From Burkholderia sp. NRF60-BP8 (GTDB lineage: Bacteria; Pseudomonadota; Gammaproteobacteria; Burkholderiales; Burkholderiaceae), in the NCBI RefSeq assembly GCF_001522585.2, contig NZ_CP013374.1, positions 310,001 through 374,000 of the forward strand: DNA of 64,000 nucleotides, given 5' to 3'. Numbering within the stretch: the first letter of the stretch is position 1; each line of letters starts with the position of its first letter. Positions 8,447 through 18,304 of the stretch are shown one piece after another. A model generated the notes under the pieces. It had not been told where the DNA came from and made no database searches. It saw only the letters and a list, made by a program, of their open reading frames with translations. A program made the position numbers and the translations under genes.

Positions 8447-9613
8447 TCAAGCCGATCGCAGCGCGTAACCCTGTTGCCGTGCCGCGGCGAGGCGCGGCAA
8501 TGCCATGCCGTCGGCATCGAAGACATGGCAGGCATCGGGCGAAACATGAAGCGCGACGGCCCGGCCGCGCCCGATGTCGACATCGCCGGCGAGCTTCGCG
8601 ATCACGCCGGCGTCACGGCCCTCGCCAACGGTCGCATGCAGATACGTATACTCGCCGAAACGCTCGACCAGCCCGGTCGTCGCGTTGACGGCCTGACTGC
8701 GCGCGTCGCCTGCGGCAATGACGAAGTGCTCGGGCCGAACGCCCAGCGTGACGTCGGCGCCCACCTGCACGCCGCGTGCGTCGACCGCGGCCTGAATCAG
8801 CGCTCCCCCACGCAGGCTGAGCGAAAGCCCGCCTGAATCCGCCGCGACGATACGCCCCGGCAGGAAATTCATCCGCGGCGAGCCGATGAAACCCGCAACG
8901 AACCGGCTTCTCGGGCGGTGGTAAAGATCCAGCGGCGCTCCGACCTGGGCTACGCTGCCATGGCGTTCCATGTCGGCGCCGGCGTGCAGCAGCACGATCT
9001 TGTCCGCGAGCGCCATCGCTTCGGTCTGGTCGTGCGTGACGTAAATCGCGCTCGCCCGGTCGAACTCGCGGTGCAGGCGCGCAATCTCCGTTCGCGTCTG
9101 CACCCGCAGCGCGGCGTCGAGATTCGACAGCGGCTCGTCGAACAGGAATACGCCCGGCTCTCGCACGATTGCCCGTCCGATCGCGACGCGCTGGCGTTGC
9201 CCGCCCGACAGCGCCGCCGGCCGCCGCTCGAGGAACTTCTCCAGTTGCAGCGACGCCGCGGCCTGTCTGACCTTGCGGTCGATCGTCGCGGCGTCGATCT
9301 TCGCCTGCCGCAAGCCGAAAGCCATGTTTTCGTAGACGGTCATGTGCGGATACAGCGCATAGTTCTGGAACACCATTGCCACGCGCCGCTTCGACGGATG
9401 CAAATCGTTGACGAGCGCACCGTCGATTCGCAGTTCGCCGGCCGTGATGGTTTCCAGACCGGCGATCATCCGCAGCAGCGTCGATTTTCCGCATCCGGAT
9501 GGGCCGAGGAACACGCAAAACTCGTTGGCGCCGATCTCGAGATCGACATCTCGAATGACCGGGGGATTCCCGGGGTACGCCTTCTGCACATGCTTGAGAC
9601 TGATGCTGGCCAT
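8447..9613 (-). CDS. Carbohydrate ABC transporter ATP-binding protein (MalK/UgpC type)
   Basis: A 388-residue single-domain ABC ATPase with a C-terminal TOBE/OB regulatory extension. Walker A is FLGPSGCGKSTLL (about residues 36-48), the signature LSGGQRQRVAIGRAI, Walker B VFLFDEPLSNLDA and the switch His in YVTHDQTEAM. Length and the VTLGVRPEHF motif in the C-terminal domain match MalK/UgpC/MsmK proteins. It lies 72 bases after the second permease gene and 154 bases before the GH3 gene; that 154-base gap holds no gene I can support. Confidence 0.92.
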   Translation of the reverse strand: MASISLKHVQKAYPGNPPVIRDVDLEIGANEFCVFLGPSGCGKSTLLRMIAGLETITAGELRIDGALVNDLHPSKRRVAMVFQNYALYPHMTVYENMAFGLRQAKIDAATIDRKVRQAAASLQLEKFLERRPAALSGGQRQRVAIGRAIVREPGVFLFDEPLSNLDAALRVQTRTEIARLHREFDRASAIYVTHDQTEAMALADKIVLLHAGADMERHGSVAQVGAPLDLYHRPRSRFVAGFIGSPRMNFLPGRIVAADSGGLSLSLRGGALIQAAVDARGVQVGADVTLGVRPEHFVIAAGDARSQAVNATTGLVERFGEYTYLHATVGEGRDAGVIAKLAGDVDIGRGRAVALHVSPDACHVFDADGMALPRLAAARQQGYALRSA

Positions 9614-9685
9614 GATTCGCTTGACTGAATGAGTAAGTGGATCCCGGCGTCCCGCGATGCGTGCCGGGCTGCGGTCGAGCGGTCG

Positions 9686-10531
9686 CTATCCCTTCAGCGA
9701 TCCGGCCATCATTCCCTTGATGATCCGTTCCTGCCCGAACGCGTAGGCGACGATCAACGGAAGCGAGGTGAGCGTGACGACGGACAGCATCGCGGGAATG
9801 TTCGATGCGTACTGCCCCTGGAAATCCCACAGCGCGAGCGGCAGCGTGCGGTGTTCCGGCGTGGAGGTCAGCACGTACGCAAAGATGAACTCGTTCCAGA
9901 GGGCGATCGCGTTGTAGATGGCCACCGTCGCCAGGCCGGGCATCGACAGCGGAAAGTAGATCCGCCAGAAAATCTTGAGCGGCCCGCATCCATCGAGACA
10001 GGCGGCCTCCTCGAGTTCGCGCGGGATCTGCTTCATGAACTCGGTGAGAATGAAAATCGAGATCGGCAGGCTGAACGCGACGTACGGGCCGACGAGCGCC
10101 AGCGACGTGTCGTACAGGCCGATGTTGCGGATCATCAGATAGATCGGCACCAGCGTCGCGTGAAGCGGCACGATCATCGATGCGACGACGAGTCCGAACA
10201 ACGTCTTGTTGAAGCGGAACTGCATGCGAGCGAACGCGTAGGCGGCCATCGCGCTGAGCAGCACGACGACGATCACCGACAGGCCGACCACGAACAGACT
10301 GTTGCGCAGATACATGAAGAACGCGCCATGCAGCACGTCCAGATAGTTCGACAGGTCGAGCCGGGACGGCAGCGCCCACACCGAAGCCGAATAGGTTTCT
10401 TCCTGCGACTTGAGACTGGTGACGACCACGAACAGGAACGGCAGCGTGGTCACCGCGAGCCAGACGAGCGCCAGCAGGAAGATCGCGGGATGCCGTCGGC
10501 TGGCCGCCTGCCGGGCTGAACGAGCGAACAT
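9686..10531 (-). CDS. Carbohydrate ABC transporter permease (MalG type)
   Basis: A 281-residue permease with six predicted membrane segments. The EAA coupling motif reads [20 protein letters not shown], the cytoplasmic loop that docks on the ATPase. It begins two bases after the first permease gene's stop, consistent with tight co-translation. Together with that MalF-type partner it forms the membrane pore of an oligosaccharide importer. Confidence 0.92.
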   Translation of the reverse strand: MFARSARQAASRRHPAIFLLALVWLAVTTLPFLFVVVTSLKSQEETYSASVWALPSRLDLSNYLDVLHGAFFMYLRNSLFVVGLSVIVVVLLSAMAAYAFARMQFRFNKTLFGLVVASMIVPLHATLVPIYLMIRNIGLYDTSLALVGPYVAFSLPISIFILTEFMKQIPRELEEAACLDGCGPLKIFWRIYFPLSMPGLATVAIYNAIALWNEFIFAYVLTSTPEHRTLPLALWDFQGQYASNIPAMLSVVTLTSLPLIVAYAFGQERIIKGMMAGSLKG

Positions 10532-10533
10532 GG

Positions 10534-11454
10534 TCAGACCTTCTGTGAGTAGCGCTGCGTGGCGCGCAACGCGGCCGCCGCGACCAGCGCCACGATGATG
10601 AACATCGCCGAAGCGATCGTGCTGCCGTAGCCGAGCTGGAATGAACTGAACACGCGACGATACATGTAGGTGGCCATCAGCTCGGACGAATTCTCCGGCC
10701 CGCCGCCGGTCATCACGAAAATCAGATCGAAGTAGCGCAGCGATCCCAGTACCGCGAGGAGTGCGGCGGTCCGTACCGTGCCTTGCAGATGCGGCAGCTT
10801 GATGCGCCAGAAGATGGTCGGTTCCGACGCGCCGTCGAGCCGCGCGGCCTCGCCCAGTTCCGCCGGAAAGGACGACAGCCCGGCGAGAAACAGGATCATG
10901 TAGAAAGGGATGTTCTGCCAGCAGATCACCGCGATCGTCGCAGCGAGCGAGAAGCGCGGATCGCCGAGCCAGTCCTGCGCCAGCGCGTGCAGGCCGAGCG
11001 CGTGCAACCCGGCGTTCAGCGGACCGAAGTTCGGATCGTAGACGTTCTTGAACAGCACGCCGATCGCGACGCTGGACATCAGCAGCGGCAGGAAATACAG
11101 GATCTTCAGCAGCCGCGAGCCTTTGCCGGCCTTGTCGAGCAGCACCGCGAGCAGCAGCGCGACGGGCAACTGGATCACCACGGAGAACACGGCGAGCAGC
11201 AAATTGTTGCCGAGCGCCTTCCAGAACACGTCGTCCTGAGCCAGATGCAGCCAGTTGGCGACACCGACGAAACGCGCGTCGCTACCGAGCCCGTTCCAGT
11301 CGACCAGCGACAACCGGAAACTGTCGACCAATGGATAGAGCAGGAAAACGGCCAACAGCAGGACCGACGGCGCCAGCAACAGCGCCGCGGTCAACCGGTG
11401 CGGCGACATGCGGTGCGCTTTCGCGCGCGTCGCGATCATCGCTGTATCCACCAT
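10534..11454 (-). CDS. Carbohydrate ABC transporter permease (MalF type)
   Basis: A permease of about 306 residues with six membrane segments and the EAA loop [20 protein letters not shown]. Start choice is uncertain: AAGGAGG lies only two bases before the ATG at 11454, but five bases before the next codon, a GTG at 11451. A GTG at 11478 is also in frame. The difference is only a few N-terminal residues. It lies 34 bases after the binding-protein gene. Confidence 0.9.
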   Translation of the reverse strand: MVDTAMIATRAKAHRMSPHRLTAALLLAPSVLLLAVFLLYPLVDSFRLSLVDWNGLGSDARFVGVANWLHLAQDDVFWKALGNNLLLAVFSVVIQLPVALLLAVLLDKAGKGSRLLKILYFLPLLMSSVAIGVLFKNVYDPNFGPLNAGLHALGLHALAQDWLGDPRFSLAATIAVICWQNIPFYMILFLAGLSSFPAELGEAARLDGASEPTIFWRIKLPHLQGTVRTAALLAVLGSLRYFDLIFVMTGGGPENSSELMATYMYRRVFSSFQLGYGSTIASAMFIIVALVAAAALRATQRYSQKV

Positions 11455-11488
11455 GACCTCCTTCACGATCGGTTCCACGCCAGCCGGC

Positions 11489-12784
11489 CTATCGGCCCGC
11501 CTCCGCCTTTGCCGCGTCTTCCATCTGTTGGGCCGCTGCCTCGGGCGTCACCGAAAGCCCCAGCAGCGCCTGCGAAATCTCCTTGTGCCGCTCGCCGAGA
11601 CGCGGCGACAGTTCCTGGTCGTACCAGAGCTGGACGTTCGGCGCCTGCGCGACCAGTTCCTGCACGCGCTTCAGCATGGGATCCGCGATGGTCAGGTTCT
11701 TCACCGGCGGGAGTCGGGCATCGGCCAGTTTCGCGCGGACCGATTCGTCATCCGTCATCGTCCTGATCAGACGGAACGCCGCGTCGCGGTCGGAACACTG
11801 CGTCGATACGCTCAGGTAGCTGTCGCCGAGCGTTCCCACGACATCGCGAACATCGCCTTTGCCGCCAGGCATGGCCGGAAACGGAAAGAAGTCGAGCTTC
11901 TTGAAGAACGACGGATTTTCCTTCTGGATGGTCGACGCTTCCCAGCTTCCCATCAGCTCCATCGCGGCCCGGCCGGCGTACAGGAGGCGGCGGGACGCCC
12001 CGATGTCGTAGTCGAGCCCGTTGTAGCCGGGCGCGAATGCGCCGGCCTTGACGAGTTGCTGAAGATATTTGCCGGCGCCGACGAAGACGGGGTCGGCAAA
12101 ACTGCCGCCCTTGTCGCGCTCGACGGCGCGACGAAAAACCTCCGGGCCGCCGAGCCGGTCGACCAGATACATGTAGTACATCGACCCCGGCCACTTGTTC
12201 TTGTTGGCCAGCGCGAACGGCGCGACCCCGTGAGACGTCAGCACCTTCACGACGTTCATCAGGTCGTCCCACGTCGCGGGCGGCGCGAGGTTGTATTGCC
12301 GGAACAGATCCTTGTTGTAAAAGATCACGGCAGCCGCCGTGTTCTCCGCCGGAACACCATAAATCCTGCCGTTATAGGTGACGGCCTTCCAGGACGCAGG
12401 CAGGAAGCGATCGCGATAGGCCGGATCCTTCTGCAGATAGGGCGTGAGGTCCACGACCTGACCTGCCTTGACGTACTCTCTCAGCGGCCCGCCACCCCAC
12501 GTGTCGAACACGCAGGGCGGCTGCCCGGCGCCGAACGCCACTTTCAGCTTCGCCTTGTACGAATCGTTGAGCACGTGGGAATCCTCGACCTTGTATCCGG
12601 GGTTCTGTTTCTCGAACCGGTCGGCGGCGGCGCGTACGGTCCTGGGCCCATTGCCCTCCGTCTGGTGATCCCATTCGACGATGACTTTCGTCGACTGCGC
12701 ATGACCGACGCCGGCCCAGAGCGCCGAGGCTGCCAACAGAGCCGTCGCGGCGCGCGAGAACCTTCGAACCTTGATCGAAAGCAT
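11489..12784 (-). CDS. Carbohydrate ABC transporter substrate-binding protein (MalE-like, family 1)
   Basis: A binding protein of about 431 residues with a signal peptide ([20 protein letters not shown] onward, cleaved near GVGHAQS). The extracellular-solute-binding family 1 pattern is clear: [20 protein letters not shown] near the N-terminus, [20 protein letters not shown], and [18 protein letters not shown] mid-protein. GGAG six bases before the ATG at 12784 favours that start over the in-frame ATG at 12796. It is the first gene of the GH3 operon, with a palindromic operator 37 bases upstream. Size suggests an oligosaccharide ligand. Confidence 0.92.
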   Translation of the reverse strand: MLSIKVRRFSRAATALLAASALWAGVGHAQSTKVIVEWDHQTEGNGPRTVRAAADRFEKQNPGYKVEDSHVLNDSYKAKLKVAFGAGQPPCVFDTWGGGPLREYVKAGQVVDLTPYLQKDPAYRDRFLPASWKAVTYNGRIYGVPAENTAAAVIFYNKDLFRQYNLAPPATWDDLMNVVKVLTSHGVAPFALANKNKWPGSMYYMYLVDRLGGPEVFRRAVERDKGGSFADPVFVGAGKYLQQLVKAGAFAPGYNGLDYDIGASRRLLYAGRAAMELMGSWEASTIQKENPSFFKKLDFFPFPAMPGGKGDVRDVVGTLGDSYLSVSTQCSDRDAAFRLIRTMTDDESVRAKLADARLPPVKNLTIADPMLKRVQELVAQAPNVQLWYDQELSPRLGERHKEISQALLGLSVTPEAAAQQMEDAAKAEAGR

Positions 12785-12820
12785 CCACGTCTCCATCGTT
12801 GTAGGTCTCGTCAACGGATA

Positions 12821-12838
12821 GTTAGCGTTAACGTTATC
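12821..12838. promoter_or_regulatory. Candidate LacI-type operator for the GH3 transport operon
   Basis: GTTAGCGTTAACGTTATC is an 18-bp imperfect palindrome centred on GTTAAC, symmetric at 7 of 9 base pairs. It lies 37 bp before the binding-protein start and in the divergent gap facing the LacI-family gene. Position and symmetry fit the operator of that regulator. Confidence 0.55.
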
Positions 12839-13098
12839 GGATGTTAGGTTTGATTCGTCGCCATCGCTATCCGGGTATACCCATCGTCGAATTCGGTATC
12901 CCGCCGCGCCCGTCGAGCCGAACGAAAATGACTCGATCGCCAGGCAGAGAGCGGCTCCGGTCGAATCCGGCGAATCGGTTCAACTCCGGATCCGCATGTG
13001 ACCTGTTAGAATGAACAGTAAAAACCGGACGTTATCGCTATCATCCATTGCGGAATGCGTGTGGCCGGATGACCACCCTCCACCGCACCACCTCGCCC

Positions 13099-14157
13099 AT
13101 GAGCAAACAGAATCCCACTCTCGCCCATGTCGCGCGTATCGCGGGCGTGTCGCAGATGACCGCCTCGCGGGCGCTCAACGACCGCCCGGGCGTTTCGCAG
13201 GAAACGCGCGAGGAAATATTGAGAGTCGCGGCGAACATCGGGTATGTCGTCAACCGCAGCGCGCAGAAGCTGTCCGGCGGACGCAACGGCATCATCGGTA
13301 TCGTGACGCCCACGCTCGACAACGAATTCGTCGGCGAACTGATTATCGGCGTGGGGCGCGCGGCGCGGGTAGCGGGGTACGAGACCTTCGTGTACACGGT
13401 ATTCGACGAAGACCGTCACTCGCATCAGTCCGTGCTGGGGTTGATGAAGCAGTTCACCGACGGCGTCGTCGCCATCCTGCCGCGCGATTCGATCTACTTC
13501 GACGCGCTTGCCGCCGCGAACGTCCCGGTCGTCGTCATCGACCAGCGCGGCGCGCTCGCGGGGTTTCCGTCCATCTCCGTCGACAACTATGGCGGCGCAT
13601 TGCGCGCAGTCGAACATCTGGCGCAACTCGGGCATACGCGCATCGCGTTCATCGGCGGCGACGAGTCCATCGAAGGCGTGCGCGACCGGCGGCGCGGCTA
13701 TCTCGATGCGATCGCCCGACTGCGTCTGGCCGACGATCCCGGCTTGATCGCGCAGGGCGATCTGTCGCAGATGAAGGCATTCGACGCGGCATCGCAATTG
13801 CTTGCGCTGCCGGAACGCCCGACCGCGATCTTCGCTGCGAACGACCTGAGCGCGTTCGGCGTCATCGCGGCGGCAAGGGAAATGGGCCTGAAAGTCCCTC
13901 ACGACGTCTCCGTCATCGGCTTCGACGACATTCCGATGGCCTCGCAGGTTCATCCGCCGCTCACGACGATACGCCAACCGTTCGCGCCGATGGGACGCGC
14001 CGCGGTCAATACGTTGATGGCACAGATCGACAGCAACGAATCGGTGGCCCCTCGAATCGTGCTGCCGGCCGAACTCGTCGTTCGACAATCGACCGGCCCC
14101 GCGCACGGCGCGGTCGCGACGAAAGCATCGCCCTCGCGCAATCGTTCGGCTAACTGA
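13099..14157 (+). CDS. LacI-family transcriptional regulator
   Basis: About 352 residues. The N-terminal LacI helix-turn-helix reads TLAHVARIAGVSQMTASRAL with the hinge helix near AQKLSGG. It is followed by a periplasmic-binding-protein-like sensor domain (IIGIVTPTLDNEFVGELIIG, then AIFAANDLSAFGVIAAAREM and VSVIGFDDIPMASQ). In-frame starts also exist at 13048 and 13069 with no good ribosome binding site; I took the ATG closest to the HTH. It is divergent from the GH3/ABC operon and is its likely repressor. Confidence 0.85.
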   Translation: MSKQNPTLAHVARIAGVSQMTASRALNDRPGVSQETREEILRVAANIGYVVNRSAQKLSGGRNGIIGIVTPTLDNEFVGELIIGVGRAARVAGYETFVYTVFDEDRHSHQSVLGLMKQFTDGVVAILPRDSIYFDALAAANVPVVVIDQRGALAGFPSISVDNYGGALRAVEHLAQLGHTRIAFIGGDESIEGVRDRRRGYLDAIARLRLADDPGLIAQGDLSQMKAFDAASQLLALPERPTAIFAANDLSAFGVIAAAREMGLKVPHDVSVIGFDDIPMASQVHPPLTTIRQPFAPMGRAAVNTLMAQIDSNESVAPRIVLPAELVVRQSTGPAHGAVATKASPSRNRSAN

Positions 14158-14457
14158 TCGACGGACGCGACACCCGCCCCGGCCACGCGCCATTCAACGC
14201 CCTGCAACGCTGCCCGTTCGCTCGCCGTGCGGCACAACGGCAGCGTACGCCGCACCCGGCTCGTCACCCACACCGAGACGCCCCGACCGCGTTCGTGCCA
14301 CGCACCGTTTCACTTCCCTCATCGGCGCTCAAAATTACGATTGCAAATGCCTCTCATTTGCATTAAATTGCCGCGCAAATGTACTGTTTGGAACACCGAT
14401 GTCGGCGCGAGGCCGCCCGCCGTGCCCGAACGCGAAACACACCAAAAAGGGAGGAGT
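14158..14457. other. Intergenic region with Fur-type site, no gene
   Basis: A 300-base gap between the LacI gene and the TonB receptor. The first 170 bases look like non-coding GC-rich sequence. The rest turns AT-richer and holds the putative Fur box and the receptor's ribosome binding site (GGAGGAG just before 14458). Confidence 0.6.
14343..14361. promoter_or_regulatory. Candidate Fur box upstream of TonB receptor
   Basis: GCAAATGCCTCTCATTTGC is a perfect 7-5-7 inverted repeat spanning 19 bp, the length of a Fur box. It matches the classical 19-bp consensus at 11 positions, including the AATG/CATT arms. It lies about 97 bp before the receptor start. Iron repression of the receptor is inferred. 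Confidence 0.55.
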
Positions 14458-16563
14458 ATGAGCAGGAGGAACTGGGCGGCCGCACCGATGGCCATCGTCG
14501 TCGGCACTGCCGGCATGGGCGCCGCCGACGCGCAGGAAGCGGCGCTGCCGACCATCGAGGTATCCGCGCAACGCGCGACGACGCCGTTTCGCACACGCGA
14601 ATCGACGAGCGCGACGCGTAGCGAGGCGGACGTGATGGAGATTCCGTTCGCGGTCAGCAGCGTCGACACGAAGCTGATCCAGACCGTGGCCGCCACGCGC
14701 GGCGACGATCTTTACGACTGGGTCGCGGGCGTCTCGCGCCAGAACAACTTCGGCGGCCTGTGGGACAACTACGCGGTGCGCGGCTTCGCCGGCGACGGCA
14801 ACACGTCCGGCACCGACTATCTGGTCAACGGCTTCTCGTGGAATCGCGGGATGAGCGTGCCGCGCGACACCGTCAACCTCGAGCGCATGGAAGTGCTCAA
14901 GGGGCCGGCGTCCGCGCTGTATGGTCGCGGCGATCCGGGCGGGATCATCAGCTACACGACGAAGCAGCCGCAGTTCGCACGCGCGAACACCATCGGCGTG
15001 TCGGCCGGCAGCTACGGCGCATTGCGCCAGACGCTCGATTCGACCGGCCCCGTCACGAAATCGCTGGCGTACCGCTTCGTCGCGATGAACGAGAACAACG
15101 GCAGCTTTCGCGACACGGTGTCGAGCAAACGCTACCTGTTCTCGCCGTCGTTCACCTGGGACATCGGCGCCGACACGACGCTCCACTACGAGTTCGAGAG
15201 CGCGCGTCAGCGCGCGCCGCTCGATCGCGGCGTGCTCGCGGTGAACGGGCAACTCGGCGCGATCCCCGCGTCGCGCTTCCTCGGCGAGCCGCGCGACGGC
15301 GACTACGACGTGCGCAACACGGGCCATCAGTTCACGCTCGAACATCGCATCGGTTCCAGCTGGTCGGTCAATGCCGGCGTCGCGCAACGCACGACCGATC
15401 TGTCCGGGCGCTCGTCCGAGGCGTTCGCATTGCAACCGGACGGCCGCACGCTGTGGCGCCGCTACCGGCAAGTCGCGTTTCACTCGAACGACCTGCAAGG
15501 CCGCCTCGAAACCACCGGCTCGTTCCGCACGGGCGGCATCGGCCATACGCTCGTGATGGGCGTCGATGCGTACCGCTTCAACTACGACCAGTTCGTCACG
15601 CGCTCCACGCCGACCGCCGCCGCGCCGTATGCGATCGACATCTTCGATCCGGTCTACGGCCAGCCCGCGCCGACGCCACGCACCGCGACCAACCTGCTCG
15701 AACGCGATGACGGTCAAGGCGTCTACGCGCAGGACACGCTCGCGTTCGGGCCGCACTGGAAGGTTCTGGCCGGGCTGCGCTGGGATCGCTTCCACCAGTC
15801 GATCGACAACCGCCTGAAGAGCGTGACGACGAGCCAGTTGCAAACCGCGCTGAGCCCGCGTCTCGGCGTCGTGTATGAAATGAGCCCGGCGTTGTCGCTG
15901 TATGCGAACACCGCGTATTCGTTCCGGCCGAACAACGGTGCCGACATCAACGGCCGCGCGTTCGATCCCGAAAAGGGCCACGGCTACGAAGCCGGCGCGA
16001 AATGGGCGGGCACGCGCTGGCTCACGACCGTCTCGGCGTTCTACGTCACCAAGCGCAACGTGCTCACCGCCGATCCGGCCAATGCCGGCTTCTCGCGCGC
16101 GGCCGGCGAAGTGCGCAGCCGCGGCGTCGAATTCGAATGGAGCGGCGACCTCGGTCACGGCTTGCGCGGCATCGCCAACTTCGCGTACGTCGACGCCGAG
16201 GTCACGCGCGATACCGTGCTGGCGCCCGGCTCGCGCCTCGTCGACGTACCGCGGTTGAGCGGCAGCGCGCTGCTCATGTACGAGACGACCCTGCCGTTCG
16301 CGGACAAGGCCGGCGCCGGTGCCGGCGTGATCTACGTCGGACGCCGCGCGGGCAACACGGCCAACACGCAGGACGGCTTCGAGCTGCCGGCCTATGCGAC
16401 CGTGCAACTCAACGGCTATCTTCAGGTCAACAAGCACCTGCGTGCGTCGGTCGTGCTGAACAACCTGTTCAATCGCACGACCTACGTCAGCTCGTACAAC
16501 AGCCTGTGGGTCACGCCGGGCGCGCCGCGCAGCCTGTTCGCGTCGCTCGCCTACTCGTTCTGA
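14458..16563 (+). CDS. TonB-dependent siderophore receptor
   Basis: A 701-residue outer-membrane receptor. After a signal peptide ending near AADAQ comes a TonB-box-like LPTIEVSAQ segment. Then follow a plug domain (about residues 50-160, with RMEVLKGPASALYGRGDPGG) and a long beta-barrel ending in the terminal aromatic ASLAYSF, as required for outer-membrane insertion. GGAGGAG directly upstream fixes the start at 14458, although the frame is open from 14227. It resembles ferrichrome/ferrioxamine-type receptors, but the ligand cannot be read. No biosynthesis genes are nearby, so it may take up foreign siderophores. Confidence 0.9.
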   Translation: MSRRNWAAAPMAIVVGTAGMGAADAQEAALPTIEVSAQRATTPFRTRESTSATRSEADVMEIPFAVSSVDTKLIQTVAATRGDDLYDWVAGVSRQNNFGGLWDNYAVRGFAGDGNTSGTDYLVNGFSWNRGMSVPRDTVNLERMEVLKGPASALYGRGDPGGIISYTTKQPQFARANTIGVSAGSYGALRQTLDSTGPVTKSLAYRFVAMNENNGSFRDTVSSKRYLFSPSFTWDIGADTTLHYEFESARQRAPLDRGVLAVNGQLGAIPASRFLGEPRDGDYDVRNTGHQFTLEHRIGSSWSVNAGVAQRTTDLSGRSSEAFALQPDGRTLWRRYRQVAFHSNDLQGRLETTGSFRTGGIGHTLVMGVDAYRFNYDQFVTRSTPTAAAPYAIDIFDPVYGQPAPTPRTATNLLERDDGQGVYAQDTLAFGPHWKVLAGLRWDRFHQSIDNRLKSVTTSQLQTALSPRLGVVYEMSPALSLYANTAYSFRPNNGADINGRAFDPEKGHGYEAGAKWAGTRWLTTVSAFYVTKRNVLTADPANAGFSRAAGEVRSRGVEFEWSGDLGHGLRGIANFAYVDAEVTRDTVLAPGSRLVDVPRLSGSALLMYETTLPFADKAGAGAGVIYVGRRAGNTANTQDGFELPAYATVQLNGYLQVNKHLRASVVLNNLFNRTTYVSSYNSLWVTPGAPRSLFASLAYSF

Positions 16564-16572
16564 GTCGACCGG

Positions 16573-16603
16573 GGCGGCTGACCGGGATCTCGCGTCAGCC
16601 GCC
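16573..16603. terminator. Bidirectional hairpin between convergent genes
   Basis: GGCGGCTGAC (16573-16582) and GTCAGCCGCC (16594-16603) form a perfect 10-bp stem with an 11-base loop. It sits between the convergent TonB receptor and transporter genes and overlaps the transporter stop. There is no U-tract, so intrinsic termination strength is uncertain. Confidence 0.45.
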
Positions 16604-17848
16604 GACCGCGAACCGCGCGCCCAGCGCGAGCAGCAGCGCCGGCGGCATCACGCACGCCCCGACCGCGAGGAACGTACGGAAACCGACCTGCAGCCCTTCG
16701 CGCCGCATCGCCGCCAGCCACAGAATCGTCGCGAGCGAACCGGTGACCGACAGGTTCGGGCCGAGATCCACGCCGATCAGGATCGCATCGACCACCGTTC
16801 GCGGGCTGTGCGCGGCCTGGATCGTCGAGCTCGCGATCAGCCCGGCGGGCAGGTTGTTGACCCCGTTCGACACCAGCGCGACCGCGACGCCAGCCGCCGC
16901 CGCGGCGACGTGCTCGCCGCTTTGCATCAGCGCGTGCAGCAGCCCCGCCAGTACGCGCACCGCGCCGGTCCGGTCGAGCGCCTCGACGACGACGAACAAC
17001 CCCGCGACGAGCGGCAGCACGCTCCACGAAATCCCGCGAACGATCGGCACGCATGCCGCACGATCCCGCATCGCCACGCACGCGACCGTGACGACACCCG
17101 CCAGCGCGGTCGGCAATCCAAGCGGACGATCCAGGACCGACACCGCCATCAGCGCGACGGCCGTTGCCGCAATGCCCGCCAGCGTGATGCGCCCGCCGCG
17201 CGTCAGCGGCTGCACCGGCAGCCCCGACTCGCAACCGCCGGAAAACGCACGTCGCTGCACGATCCGCAGCATGACGAACGTGCACGCGATCGATGCGACG
17301 GACGGCGCCGCGAAGTGCGCGAGCCATGGGCCGAGCGACGGCATGTGCGCGCCATACAGCACCAGGTTCGCCGGATTCGAAATCGGCAGCACGAAACTCG
17401 CGGCATTCGCGACGAGCGCGCAGCTGTACAGCAGCGGCATCGGGTCGGCCTTCGCCCGGCGCGCGGCGGCAAGGACCGCGGGCGTCAGCACGACGGCGGT
17501 TGCGTCGTTCGACAGGAACGCCGTGGTGACGACGCCGACCCCGTAGATCAGCGCGAACAATCGCCGCGACGAACCCTGCGCGAGATTGACGACGTGCGTC
17601 GCGACCCAGTCGAACAGCCCCTCGCGACGGGCCGCCTCGGACAGCAGCATCATGCCCGTCAGAAAGAGGTACACGTCGCCGCCCTTCGCGACGGCGTCCA
17701 GCGCCTGCGCGACGGGCAACAGGTTCAACACGACCAGCAGCAGCGCGCCGCTCACGGCCCAGATGGCCTCGGGCCAGCCGAACGGACGCGTGATGACGCC
17801 CGCGGTGGCGAGCGCGGAAATCAGCCAGGCAAGCGAAACAGGATTCAT
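16595..17848 (-). CDS. ArsB/NhaD-type anion transporter (ion transporter superfamily)
   Basis: A 417-residue integral membrane protein with about eleven hydrophobic segments. The conserved SNDATAVVLTPAVLA in the first half and the related SNGVNNLPAGLIASSTIQA in the second half are the paired ion-binding signatures of ArsB/CitM-like carriers. Arsenite export is the usual annotation, but no arsR, arsC or other arsenic gene is nearby, so the substrate is open. The ATG at 17848 is preferred over a TTG at 17854. Confidence 0.8.
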   Translation of the reverse strand: MNPVSLAWLISALATAGVITRPFGWPEAIWAVSGALLLVVLNLLPVAQALDAVAKGGDVYLFLTGMMLLSEAARREGLFDWVATHVVNLAQGSSRRLFALIYGVGVVTTAFLSNDATAVVLTPAVLAAARRAKADPMPLLYSCALVANAASFVLPISNPANLVLYGAHMPSLGPWLAHFAAPSVASIACTFVMLRIVQRRAFSGGCESGLPVQPLTRGGRITLAGIAATAVALMAVSVLDRPLGLPTALAGVVTVACVAMRDRAACVPIVRGISWSVLPLVAGLFVVVEALDRTGAVRVLAGLLHALMQSGEHVAAAAAGVAVALVSNGVNNLPAGLIASSTIQAAHSPRTVVDAILIGVDLGPNLSVTGSLATILWLAAMRREGLQVGFRTFLAVGACVMPPALLLALGARFAVGG

Positions 17849-17885
17849 GGGCAAGTCGACGGAGGCACGAGGATCGAAACGGCTT

Positions 17886-18110
17886 TCAAGACGACGTCGC
17901 CGACGAGTCGGCGGGTTTGCCGCACACGCTGCTCAGCGAGCGCGCATGACCGAGCCGCAGCGCGAGCGAGCCTGTCGACACGGCGCCCGGCACGACGAAC
18001 GCGGCCGGATAGCCGACGTGCTGCGCGAGCACGCCGCCCGGCAGCGGGCCGAGCGCCGCGCCGAGTGCCCCGAGCATGACGAGTCGGGTGGAGAACGACG
18101 GACGCTTCAT
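17886..18110 (-). pseudogene. Remnant of an MFS transporter
   Basis: A 74-codon open stretch whose middle (MLGALGAALGPLPGGVLAQ, then a HVGYPAAFVV segment) looks like the region around membrane segments 5-6 of a major facilitator transporter. The upstream two-thirds and the rest of such a gene are absent and the tail is out of character. I read it as a decayed fragment in the 450-base gap between the ArsB-type gene and the PL5-like gene; the remainder of that gap (18111-18304) holds no gene I can support. Confidence 0.5.
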
Positions 18111-18304
18111 CGGAACGGGCCGGCAGTCGAGGACGACAGAATAGCGTATCGCCTGTCATGCGCAGCCGCCACGTGCGACGCATCGCACCGACGGCCCGCC
18201 GGGCCGGATCGGCAACGCCTCACCGTGGAAAGCCGCGCGAAAGCCCCGGGCGCTAGACTGCCTTCGGTCCTGCGTCCCGCCCGAAACTTCCCCGTCGAGC
18301 CCCC

